Shown: one piece after another, positions 1-5,691 of the stretch
How positions within the stretch are numbered: the first letter of the stretch is position 1
Layout: each line of letters opens with the position of its first letter
DNA from: Lachnospiraceae bacterium
GTDB taxonomy: Bacteria > Bacillota > Clostridia > Lachnospirales > Lachnospiraceae
Assembly: GCA_017420605.1 (NCBI GenBank)
Contig: JAFOIS010000027.1
Span: 1-6,820 of the forward strand
DNA: 6,820 bases
Direction of reading: 5' to 3'
Notes under the pieces: generated by a model
The model's database searches: none
Told to the model about the DNA's origin: nothing
The model's input: only the letters and a program-made list of their open reading frames with translations
Program-made: the position numbers and the translations under genes

Positions 1-195
1 GACGTGCTTCTTCGAGAAGAACAGAAGGTCGAGCGTAACGTACGCGACTTCTTCCTTCCCGTCGGTCAGATACATGGCCGCCGCATAGAGCGGATCATGC
101 GCGCCCGTGTTTTCTCTTTCGTAGTGCGGATAGCCGCCGAGGCCGAGGCCAAGAGGCGGGGTGATGTCGGCGATCGCCGAACCTGCTTTGAACAT
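1..195 (-). CDS. Neutral/alkaline ceramidase-like protein, N-terminal fragment (cut by window edge)
   Basis: The first 65 codons of a gene that runs off the left edge of the window. The protein begins MFKAGSAIADITPPLG and continues with a GGYPHY stretch, GAHDPLYAAAMYL (residues 31-43) and YVTLDLLFF. This order (an xxDITPP strand, a glycine-rich turn, HDPLYA, then a buried strand ending in D) is typical of the N-terminal domain of the neutral/alkaline non-lysosomal ceramidase family, whose characterised members hydrolyse the N-acyl bond of ceramide. Bacterial relatives in carbohydrate loci mostly have no known substrate. No signal peptide is seen, so this one may be cytoplasmic. The start is fixed by a perfect AGGAGG at 204-209 with 8 nt spacing. 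It lies downstream of nagA on the same strand across a 180-bp structured gap with no obvious promoter of its own, so co-transcription with nagA is likely. The active-site region is outside the window, so activity cannot be judged. Confidence 0.8.
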   Translation of the reverse strand, partial: MFKAGSAIADITPPLGLGLGGYPHYERENTGAHDPLYAAAMYLTDGKEEVAYVTLDLLFFSKKHV

Positions 196-226
196 AGTGT
201 TTTCCTCCTGTATAAGCACTTAACAA

Positions 227-363
227 TGCGGATCGCAAGCCTGCAAGCAGGTGTTGAGCGCCGCCGGCACTTGCTAAGAGCAAGCGGAAGCGACGCTCGA
301 AGCTTATGTGCCGCTGCGCAGCGCGATTAGCGAAAGCGCGCCTGCGGCAGGCTTCGAGCCGCA
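227..363. repeat. Long imperfect inverted repeat enclosing several hairpins (extragenic palindromic element)
   Basis: The 180-bp gap between nagA and the ceramidase-like gene is almost filled by one fold. Arm 227-251 pairs with arm 341-363: TGCGG, TCG, AAGCCTGC and GCAGG blocks match their complements, interrupted only by one mismatch and small bulges. Inside are smaller hairpins: 270-275 with 279-284 (CTTGCT/AGCAAG), 266-270 with 308-312 (GGCAC/GTGCC) enclosing it, 288-291 with 302-305, the self-complementary 12-mer at 312-323, and 321-324 with 336-339. No T-tract follows on either strand, so it is not a simple intrinsic terminator. It ends about 18 bp before the ceramidase ribosome binding site. 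It resembles dispersed extragenic palindromic elements or a processed or stabilised operon spacer. Which of these applies is inference, and copy number cannot be seen in one window. Confidence 0.6.
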
Positions 364-375
364 TGCCTTTACTCT

Positions 376-1539
376 TTATTCTTCGAAAAACTCTCCTTCG
401 AGCATAACGCGTTTCACTTCAAACGTATCGTCCACGAACACGAGGTTCGCGCGTTTCCCCTCTTCGATGGTGCCGATCTCGTCTTCCATGCCGATGAGGC
501 GGGCCGGGTTCCGGGATGCCATGAGGAAGGCCTGCGCGATGCAGCAGTTCGTATGGGTCATGATGTTCCGGCAGGCGATGTTCATGGTCATCTTGCTGCC
601 GTTGAGGTCGCGGTTGCCGTCGAAGACCAGGTCTTTGATGTACCGGAGATCCTCCGGGGATTCCTCGTAGCTTACGAAGCTGTCCGTGATGAGGATCGTC
701 TTGTCGACGCCCTTGCAGTGGAGGATGAGCCGGATGTTGTCGGGATTTACGTGTATGGCCTGGGAGTCACAGATGATCTCGGCATACATCTCCGGATCGG
801 TAAGGCACGCCTCGTCCGGCCCGGCGGCCCTGACGCCCTTCAGCTTTTCGATCCGCCCGGTCGCGTTCATGCAGTGGGTCATGGAAATGAGGCCCATCCG
901 CTTATATTTCCTCATTTCTTCCGGCGTCGCTTCGGTATGACCCGCGGATATGGCGACCGTCGGGTTGACCTTTTTTGCGTAAGTAAGGAACGGCATCAAT
1001 CCTTCCCGCTCCGGCGCGACGGCCCAGACTTTGACAAGATCCCCGGCCGCGTCGACGATCGGTTTATAATCTTCCGCAAGGATCGGGCCTTTCCACTGGT
1101 TGAGGTCGGAACGGGCGCCGTACTTGGGATTCATGTACGGCCCTTCCATGTAAATGCCGCCCAGGGCGCGCGCCGGATCCTGCGGACCGGAAACGCTCCC
1201 CATGGCTTCTTTCACCCGGCCGATCGCGCTGAGGAATTCTTCTTTGGAAACGTCATAATAGAGGGCGGCAAGAACGGTCGTCTCGCCGTTTTCAAGGAAA
1301 TGCCGGACGGCGCCTCTCGGATCCTGATAGAGGAAGATCCCTTCGCCGCCGTGCACATGGATGTCTACGAACCCCGGGCCTACGTACGCGCCCTGCGCGT
1401 CGATGACTTCCGCGCCATCCGGGACCGGAAGCGCGTTTTCATGGCCTACAGCCCTTATGCGGTCCCCGTCGGTGATCACCGCACCGTCCCAAAGGATCCC
1501 GTTTTCCAGAACGACTTTCGCATTACGAATGTATTTCAT
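376..1539 (-). CDS. nagA: N-acetylglucosamine-6-phosphate deacetylase
   Basis: NagA removes the acetyl group from N-acetylglucosamine 6-phosphate, giving glucosamine 6-phosphate and acetate in the cytoplasm, the committed step of amino-sugar recycling. The 387-residue product has the usual family length and the full amidohydrolase layout: a small beta domain, then GPGFVDIHVHG with metal-ligand candidates H61 and H63, IYMEGPYMNPKYGAR with E132, SAGHT with H201, THCMNATG with H222, a DSQAIHV substrate loop with H253, ITDS with the catalytic D286, and the late GSKMTMNIACRNIM and GTIEEGKRANLVF motifs. The HxH pair suggests a two-metal site as in Bacillus subtilis NagA rather than the Escherichia coli type. 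The usual GA(H/Q) after the EGP motif is GAR here, a mild departure. The start at 1539 is chosen because AGGGG at 1549-1553 is 9 nt away; an in-frame ATG at 1545 would leave only 3 nt. It has its own promoter and is followed by the ceramidase-like gene. Confidence 0.95.
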   Translation of the reverse strand: MKYIRNAKVVLENGILWDGAVITDGDRIRAVGHENALPVPDGAEVIDAQGAYVGPGFVDIHVHGGEGIFLYQDPRGAVRHFLENGETTVLAALYYDVSKEEFLSAIGRVKEAMGSVSGPQDPARALGGIYMEGPYMNPKYGARSDLNQWKGPILAEDYKPIVDAAGDLVKVWAVAPEREGLMPFLTYAKKVNPTVAISAGHTEATPEEMRKYKRMGLISMTHCMNATGRIEKLKGVRAAGPDEACLTDPEMYAEIICDSQAIHVNPDNIRLILHCKGVDKTILITDSFVSYEESPEDLRYIKDLVFDGNRDLNGSKMTMNIACRNIMTHTNCCIAQAFLMASRNPARLIGMEDEIGTIEEGKRANLVFVDDTFEVKRVMLEGEFFEE

Positions 1540-1548
1540 GTCCATGAT

Positions 1549-1553
1549 CCCCT
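1549..1553 (-). promoter_or_regulatory. Ribosome binding site deciding the nagA start
   Basis: AGGGG on the minus strand lies 9 nt before the ATG at 1539 and only 3 nt before the ATG at 1545, which favours the inner ATG. A more distal in-frame TTG at 1590 has no ribosome binding site and sits at the predicted transcript start, so it is unlikely. Confidence 0.65.
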
Positions 1554-1569
1554 GCCTTATTGCCGCATC

Positions 1570-1616
1570 AAAAAAGGACGCGGTCCGCAATTTTCCATTG
1601 CGATTATACCGCGTCC
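1570..1616 (-). terminator. Strong intrinsic terminator after the membrane fusion gene
   Basis: Read on the minus strand, GGACGCGGT pairs perfectly with ACCGCGTCC (1608-1616 with 1576-1584). An inner CGCAAT/ATTGCG stem (1597-1602 with 1586-1591) lies around a short GGAAA-type loop, and six Ts follow immediately (1570-1575). It begins 11 bp after the stop codon of the upstream gene and ends 30 bp before the nagA ATG. It should therefore end the amylase/membrane-fusion operon and insulate nagA from it. Confidence 0.9.
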
Positions 1617-1631
1617 GGCGTTTTATATCAA
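1603..1631 (-). promoter_or_regulatory. nagA promoter, nested in the terminator
   Basis: Minus-strand TTGATA (1626-1631), a 17-nt spacer, and a perfect TATAAT (1603-1608) match the SigA consensus at 11 of 12 positions. The -35 overlaps the last codons and stop of the upstream gene, and the -10 sits in the ascending half of the terminator stem-loop. The predicted start of transcription is near 1596, in the loop, giving a leader of about 57 nt to the nagA ATG. Confidence 0.8.
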
Positions 1632-2935
1632 TGTTGCCAAATCCGCTTTTTATACTGTGCGATAAGGAAAAAGGGCTCGTACTCCGCTTTTAGCTTCCTG
1701 AGCAGCCGGATCGTTTCCGGCATGGCAAGACAGGGTTTGTCTGCCGTGACGTCACGCATAACAAGCCGGGGATCTTCCTGCTGCAGAAGGCGCATCAGAT
1801 GCTCCTTCGCATGTCTTACATCCGCGTTCGCGGCGTAGAAGTACAGGCTGCAGCCTCCGTCCAGGCCGGCCTGCGCACGGATCACGCTTCGGAGCTTCAT
1901 TTTCTCAAGGGAGGGCTCCAGTACTTTCCGGATGCGCATAAGATCCTCCCCGGCGGCGACGATCTTGAAATAAACGATATCCGACATGGAAAAATGATCC
2001 TCCGCCAGATAATAGCGGTAAGGAGACCTGCTTAAGTACTGATACACCGTCTGCTCGCGCTCTGTCATCGCGCCATGGTGATAGATACAGTTGCGGTCCC
2101 TGTGCACGGTGTATATGAAATACCCGGCATCCATGCCGTCAAGCCGCTTCATCAGCCAGCGTGCGGATGCAGGATCGATATTGGCCGTCGAAAGGTAAAC
2201 GTTTCTGACCGGGTCGTAGATGGCGGCGCCGTCCATCACGATCATGGGGACCGTGATGTTCATATCATTATACTGGAATGTCTGTACGGTAGGCGCATGA
2301 TCGGAGATAAGGCAGATCCTGGCGCCGTCCCGAAACAGTGACTGCAGCCGGAACTGCACTCCGGGCTGCAGTTTCTGATACGGATCCGCCGACAGATAAC
2401 GGATGGGCAGAAAGAATACCTTGCCGCGCATCCTTTTCCTCGGCAGATGGATCGCGTTGACCGCGACAGCGGCCGCTGTTCCCAGCATCACGTCCAGGAT
2501 CCGGTGGAAGGCCTGCCCCAGCGGGTCCCGGATATCCGGATACGCGACGACTACGCAGATGAAGACGATCGCGGACAGAGCGGACGTATCTTCCCGGTGC
2601 AGCAGCACCGCGCTGTGCAGGGCCACCAGCGTGCCGATGCCCATCAGCGGGTAAAGAATAAGCGGCTCCGCCCCAAGCGAAGGCAGCAGCATCATGACCA
2701 GGAGGAAAAGAAAACCCCAGCAGGCGCCGATCATGGTTCCCAGAAGCCTGCTTACCGCATTCTCGGCAGTATCGGTCAGATATGCCTGCATGCAGATGAT
2801 CGCGGTGATGGCCGCTTCCGCAGGCATCTGATTCCCGCGGTAGCCTCGCAGCATGTAAAAGAGCAGGCACAAAAGAACCGCCGCGCTGGTCTTGATAATG
2901 CGCTGGCCCGGAGGAGACCATTTATATTTTGTCAT
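1628..2935 (-). CDS. FUSC/aromatic-acid-exporter-like membrane domain fused to a degenerate HAD-like domain
   Basis: A 435-residue protein in two parts. Residues 1-165 hold about six hydrophobic segments (roughly 13-30, 41-54, 66-85, 92-113, 118-133 and 147-163). They include RIIKTSAAV, AAITAIICMQAYLTDT and RLLGTMIGA, which match the membrane domain of the aromatic acid exporter family 1/FUSC group. Residues 171-435 resemble a Cof-type HAD phosphatase core and cap: GKVFFL in place of the first strand, QSLFRDGARICLIS where families have L...G..v.l.TGR, VPMIVMDGAAIYD (residues 229-241) like the Cof PxIxxNGAxIYD motif, then a cap-like alpha/beta stretch. The catalytic DxDGT motif, the lysine of motif III and the acidic motif IV are not recognisable, so the domain is probably a non-catalytic binding or sensing module. 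It lies 56 bp after amylase in the same direction, probably one operon, and is followed by a strong terminator. The substrate is unknown, and the HAD assignment is less certain than the membrane one. Confidence 0.8.
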   Translation of the reverse strand: MTKYKWSPPGQRIIKTSAAVLLCLLFYMLRGYRGNQMPAEAAITAIICMQAYLTDTAENAVSRLLGTMIGACWGFLFLLVMMLLPSLGAEPLILYPLMGIGTLVALHSAVLLHREDTSALSAIVFICVVVAYPDIRDPLGQAFHRILDVMLGTAAAVAVNAIHLPRKRMRGKVFFLPIRYLSADPYQKLQPGVQFRLQSLFRDGARICLISDHAPTVQTFQYNDMNITVPMIVMDGAAIYDPVRNVYLSTANIDPASARWLMKRLDGMDAGYFIYTVHRDRNCIYHHGAMTEREQTVYQYLSRSPYRYYLAEDHFSMSDIVYFKIVAAGEDLMRIRKVLEPSLEKMKLRSVIRAQAGLDGGCSLYFYAANADVRHAKEHLMRLLQQEDPRLVMRDVTADKPCLAMPETIRLLRKLKAEYEPFFLIAQYKKRIWQH

Positions 2936-2941
2936 CATATG

Positions 2942-2947
2942 CTCCTT
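2942..2947 (-). promoter_or_regulatory. Ribosome binding site deciding the membrane fusion gene start
   Basis: AAGGAG on the minus strand is 6 nt from the ATG at 2935 and 3 nt from the adjacent ATG at 2938. An upstream in-frame ATG at 2953 would place this site inside the coding region with nothing comparable before it, so it is rejected. Confidence 0.7.
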
Positions 2948-2991
2948 GTTCATTCATTGACGATAATGTCTTCAAACGCCTTCTGCCGGAC

Positions 2992-4416
2992 TCACACCGA
3001 AACGCTTCTTCCCTGCGTCCGGAACTGCCCGACGCCCTTCTCATCGATGGTCACCGGTTGGGTGCATACGCCCATGATGTCGAAAAAGCTTTCCCCCGCA
3101 TATGCCGCACCGATCTCCATGGACAATTCGCCGGGCTCACCGTCGCTCATGGCCACAGCCATACCGGAATTCTCATGCTCGATATCTCCCCGGCGTACCC
3201 AGCCGACCATATGATCGTCCTGAAAATGATCTTCCTGCTCACCGTACGCGTACCAGCGGCGCACCTTGATGAGCTTCCCGAGATTAGGCACGAGCGGCGT
3301 ATTGCGGACCGGATTGCCGTAATAATCGGAGTAAAAAACGCAGGGAATGCCTTCTTTGCGCAGCAGGATCAGCGCGTAGGCGAGCGGCTTGAACCAGTCC
3401 TCGACGAAAGACTGCAGGCTCTGACCGTACTGGGTGTCGTGATTGTCCACAAACGTAACGGCATTCGCCGGCCGGCTCTGCACGAGGGTCCCGTCGAAAA
3501 TGCCTTTCAGGCTGCGCCTGCCCTGAGAGGCGTCAAAGAAACTGTAGTGCAGCGCCGCGTCAAACAGGGACATCTCGTTATTGACCATGTCGAGGTAATG
3601 CAGCAGCCTTTCCGGATCCCCGCTCCAGTATTCGCCCACAGCAGGGATATCCATCCCGGTCTCCTCTCTGATATAAGGCAGAAGTTTCCTGTAGAACGGA
3701 AAGCTGATATGCTTGACGGCGTCCAGCCTGAGGCCGTCGATATGGGTCTCGCCGATATACCAGGCAAGCCATTTCTGCGTTTCCCGTATGACCGTCGGGT
3801 TCGACAGGTCCACGTTCATGCCCATGAGATAATCGAAGTTGCCGTTCTCCGGATCCACGTTTTTGGCCCATTTCTTGCCGGCAAAGCGGAATATTCTGTC
3901 CATGGTCTGCGTGTTCTCGTCCCAGTCGGTGCCGGTAAAGTGGGTATGGTTCCAGGTGAAAGTACTGTATTTCCCCTGTCGTCCCGGAAATGTGAACCGC
4001 GACCAGACCTTTACCTGCTGCGTGTCGTCGATCTCATGATTCCGGTCTTCCGGAGAGACGCTCACAGCGCTGACGTTCTCCGTCCCGTCGCCGCTCATGC
4101 GGTGGTTGAGCACGATGTCCGCAAAGACCTGTATGCCCGCCTTGTGAAAAGCGCTGATCGCCTCCCCGTATTCCTGCCTTGTGCCGTATTTGGTGCGTAC
4201 GGTGCCCTTCTGATCGAACTCGCCGAGGTCATACATATCATAAACGCCGTAACCCACGTCCTCCTGACAGGTCCCCTTGTAAGCCGGCGGCAGCCAGACC
4301 TGCGTAATGCCCAGATCCCTGAGATTGGGCGCCTTGGCCGCGCACCGCTTCCACCATAACCCGTCATTGGGAAGGTACCATTCAAAGTACTGCATCATTG
4401 TATTATTATTCACCAT
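2992..4416 (-). CDS. Cytoplasmic alpha-amylase, GH13 (subfamily 5 type)
   Basis: This enzyme hydrolyses internal alpha-1,4 bonds of glycogen, starch fragments or maltodextrins. The 474-residue protein starts MVNNNTMMQYFEWYLPNDG, the usual N-terminus of mature Bacillus-type liquefying amylases and of E. coli AmyA, with no signal peptide, so it should act inside the cell. All four GH13 regions are intact: DIVLNH (100-105), GLRLDAVKH with nucleophile D232, VGEYW with acid/base E262, and FVDNHDT with D327. A long B domain with ENGNFDYLMG lies between, and a short C-terminal beta domain ends in GRSVSV. The start is chosen by homology and a GA-rich site about 7 nt upstream (AGAGAG). The frame is also open upstream to an ATG at 4614, but that 66-residue addition lacks a ribosome binding site and covers a terminator hairpin. 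It is the first gene of a probable operon with the membrane fusion gene and is divergent from lysR. Confidence 0.95.
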   Translation of the reverse strand: MVNNNTMMQYFEWYLPNDGLWWKRCAAKAPNLRDLGITQVWLPPAYKGTCQEDVGYGVYDMYDLGEFDQKGTVRTKYGTRQEYGEAISAFHKAGIQVFADIVLNHRMSGDGTENVSAVSVSPEDRNHEIDDTQQVKVWSRFTFPGRQGKYSTFTWNHTHFTGTDWDENTQTMDRIFRFAGKKWAKNVDPENGNFDYLMGMNVDLSNPTVIRETQKWLAWYIGETHIDGLRLDAVKHISFPFYRKLLPYIREETGMDIPAVGEYWSGDPERLLHYLDMVNNEMSLFDAALHYSFFDASQGRRSLKGIFDGTLVQSRPANAVTFVDNHDTQYGQSLQSFVEDWFKPLAYALILLRKEGIPCVFYSDYYGNPVRNTPLVPNLGKLIKVRRWYAYGEQEDHFQDDHMVGWVRRGDIEHENSGMAVAMSDGEPGELSMEIGAAYAGESFFDIMGVCTQPVTIDEKGVGQFRTQGRSVSV

Positions 4417-4441
4417 TTGTGATCTCTCTTTCCAAAATCTA

Positions 4442-4470
4442 TTTGTAAAACCGGTCCTCTCATGTTTAAA
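4442..4470 (-). promoter_or_regulatory. Weak candidate promoter just upstream of amylase
   Basis: Minus-strand TTTAAA (4465-4470), a 17-nt spacer and TACAAA (4442-4447) match 4 of 6 consensus bases in each box. A transcript from here would start near 4435 and would bypass the terminator at 4468-4501. It is weaker than the candidate at 4652-4679 and may be chance in an AT-rich stretch. Confidence 0.3.
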
Positions 4471-4501
4471 AAGGTCTCCCGTGCATGCTTCACAGGAGAC
4501 C
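4468..4501 (-). terminator. Intrinsic terminator in the amylase leader (candidate attenuator)
   Basis: On the minus strand GGTCTCC pairs with GGAGACC, and the stem continues inward as TGTG/CACG. This gives 11 bp (4491-4501 with 4473-4483) around a 7-nt loop, followed by five Ts (4468-4472). The T-run lies 51 nt before the amylase ATG. No minus-strand gene lies upstream, because lysR is divergent, so it does not terminate a visible gene. Either it is an attenuator in a leader starting near 4645, or it blocks stray transcription from the lysR side. Confidence 0.75.
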
Positions 4502-4651
4502 TCATTCCAAAAATGACCGTCATTTATATAAGTTCCATACGGGCGTCCGGATAAGACCGCTCCGATTCGATATCGACGCACAGGCTGCGCCAGACCTCTC
4601 CTGCACCTGTCCATTTATGAGCAATGCTGCCGGTTTCCCGGACCAGAACCG

Positions 4652-4679
4652 ATTATATAGATTTTGACACAAAGCGCAA
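4652..4679 (-). promoter_or_regulatory. Candidate distal promoter of the amylase operon
   Basis: Minus-strand TATAAT (4652-4657) is a perfect -10. At 16 nt upstream is TTGCGC (4674-4679), which shares only TTG with the -35 consensus, as expected of an activator-dependent promoter. It overlaps the lysR promoter face to face. A transcript would start near 4645 and carry a leader of about 230 nt containing the hairpin terminator at 4468-4501. Confidence 0.4.
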
Positions 4680-4707
4680 ATACATTTATGATTATGGCAC
4701 CTATATA
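4654..4707. repeat. Inverted repeat flanking the lysR promoter (possible operator)
   Basis: TATATAG at 4654-4660 and CTATATA at 4701-4707 are perfect 7-bp complements separated by 40 bp. Between them lie the whole lysR promoter and its predicted start. LysR-family proteins commonly bind two separated sites in the divergent region, so this is a plausible autoregulatory or amylase-control site. The AT-rich arms make chance a real alternative. Confidence 0.3.
4664..4692 (+). promoter_or_regulatory. lysR promoter
   Basis: A perfect TTGACA (4664-4669), a 17-nt spacer and TATGAT (4687-4692; 5 of 6) form a near-consensus SigA promoter. The predicted start near 4699 gives a leader of about 37 nt to the lysR ATG. 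Confidence 0.75.
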
Positions 4708-4735
4708 CAAAAAATATGGCAGAGGAACACCCTTT

Positions 4736-5614
4736 ATGGATATCAGAGCCCTGGAATATTTCACGACGATCGCGGAGGAACTGAACATTACCAGATCCGC
4801 GGAAAAGCTGAACATGAGCCAGCCGCCGCTGAGCATGCAGATCAAAAAACTGGAGGAGGAACTCCAGACTGTCCTGTTCATCCGGGGCGGGACGCATCTG
4901 GAACTGACAGAATCCGGAGCGCTTCTTTACAGACGCGCAAAAGAGATCATTGCCCTCAACAATAAGACCAAAGACGAAGTCATTGCCATGAGCCAGGGGA
5001 TCACCGGCACGATCGCGATCGGGCTTGTGGAAGGCGCGGCACTGAATATCGCCGCCGGATGGTTTGATGGTTTCCGGAAGGAGTACCCGGGCGTACGGTT
5101 CCGGATCATCGACGGCAACAGCGACGATCTCACGGAGAAACTTCACGCCGGTCAGATCAGCCTTGCGGTGATCACGCCGCCGTACGACCAGCTGCTTCTG
5201 GACGCGTTCACAGTCGGCAGCGGAAGGATCGCCGCCTTTGTAAGCTGCCGTCATCCGCTGGCGGCAAAAAGAGGAAATACCATATCGATCCGGGACCTCA
5301 AAGAGGAGAATCTCATCGTTCCGAGACGCAAGGCTACGATCGATCTGATCTACGACTGGTTCCGCAATGTCGGCGAAGAGCCGAATATCGTTTTTGAAAC
5401 TGACAGCTGTCTTGACGCCGCGACGCTGTCGGCGAAAGGGCTCGGCATCAGCCTGTTTCCGAAAACGCCGTTCGTCCCCAATGAGGGACTGGTTTCAAAA
5501 GCGCTTGCCGGGGAGGACAAAAAGCTTGAATACCTCTTTACCTGGTGCAAGGGACGCCCTTTGTCCGACGTGGAGGAACTGTTTATCGATTATGTGAAAA
5601 GGGTCTGCAAGTAA
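4736..5614 (+). CDS. LysR-family transcriptional regulator
   Basis: A 292-residue protein of standard LysR length. Residues 1-60 are the winged helix-turn-helix: MDIRALEYFTTIAEELNITR, SAEKLNMSQPPLSMQIKKLEEEL and a LELTESG wing. A coiled linker helix follows at about 61-88. The effector-binding domain starts at GTIAIGLVEG (91-100) and contains VRFRIIDGNSDDLTEKLHAGQISLAVI in the usual subdomain I layout and TLSAKGLGISLFP near residue 235. Most relatives have LSRQI..LE.ELG..LF.R; here the Arg is Met (residue 34) and the ELG glycine is Gln (residue 44), small departures. The start at 4736 is supported by AGAGGA at 4721-4726, 9 nt upstream; the frame is open back to a TTG at 4664 that falls inside the promoter and is rejected. 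Being divergent from the amylase operon, it is its likely regulator and probably autoregulates. The effector cannot be read from the sequence. No clear terminator follows. Confidence 0.93.
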   Translation: MDIRALEYFTTIAEELNITRSAEKLNMSQPPLSMQIKKLEEELQTVLFIRGGTHLELTESGALLYRRAKEIIALNNKTKDEVIAMSQGITGTIAIGLVEGAALNIAAGWFDGFRKEYPGVRFRIIDGNSDDLTEKLHAGQISLAVITPPYDQLLLDAFTVGSGRIAAFVSCRHPLAAKRGNTISIRDLKEENLIVPRRKATIDLIYDWFRNVGEEPNIVFETDSCLDAATLSAKGLGISLFPKTPFVPNEGLVSKALAGEDKKLEYLFTWCKGRPLSDVEELFIDYVKRVCK

Positions 5615-5674
5615 CGGCTCCTGTTCCATAACAAAGCATTGCCCCTCCCGCTCCGCCGTTCTATGCGATACACA

Positions 5675-5689
5675 GCCTGAGAATCAGGC
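5675..5689 (+). other. Small perfect hairpin downstream of lysR
   Basis: GCCTGA, GAA, TCAGGC gives a 6-bp stem with a 3-nt loop in the 146-bp gap between lysR and the lipoprotein gene. No T-tract follows, so it is at best a weak terminator. It ends 2 bp before the -35 of the next promoter, so it could equally be a repressor-type palindrome. Confidence 0.35.
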
Positions 5690-5691
5690 AA

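Noticed and set aside
1540..1590. N-terminal extension of nagA from a TTG at 1590
   Set aside because: No ribosome binding site is present, the extension lies within terminator sequence, and the added residues are not part of the NagA fold. AGGGG at 1549-1553 supports the start at 1539.
553..1665. 370-codon open frame on the plus strand opposite nagA
   Set aside because: It is a mirror frame of nagA caused by GC-biased codons. It has no ribosome binding site or recognisable motif, while the minus strand has every NagA motif.
2929..4359. 476-codon open frame on the plus strand opposite amylase
   Set aside because: Its composition (rich in His, Arg, Val, Pro) and lack of motifs mark it as antisense shadow. 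The minus strand encodes an intact GH13 enzyme with all catalytic residues.
4513..4523. ATGAC-C-GTCAT palindrome near a TATATA stretch in the amylase leader
   Set aside because: The 5-bp arms are too short to call an operator, and the nearby -10-like TATAAA lacks a credible -35.
4417..4660. T-box or known riboswitch in the amylase leader
   Set aside because: I could not find the conserved T-box TGGNACCGCG stretch or the core motifs of TPP, SAM, FMN, glycine or c-di-GMP riboswitches. Only a terminator and generic hairpins can be supported.
4521..4690. Three copies of CATTTAT (4521, 4612, 4683), two of them CATTTATG
   Set aside because: They are short AT-rich words with irregular spacing, and one overlaps the lysR -10 region. 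This is within what chance would give in this stretch.
4664..4735. N-terminal extension of the LysR protein from a TTG at 4664
   Set aside because: The TTG is the -35 box itself, so it would not be transcribed. The LysR N-terminus normally starts at the MDIRALEYF segment, which has its own ribosome binding site.
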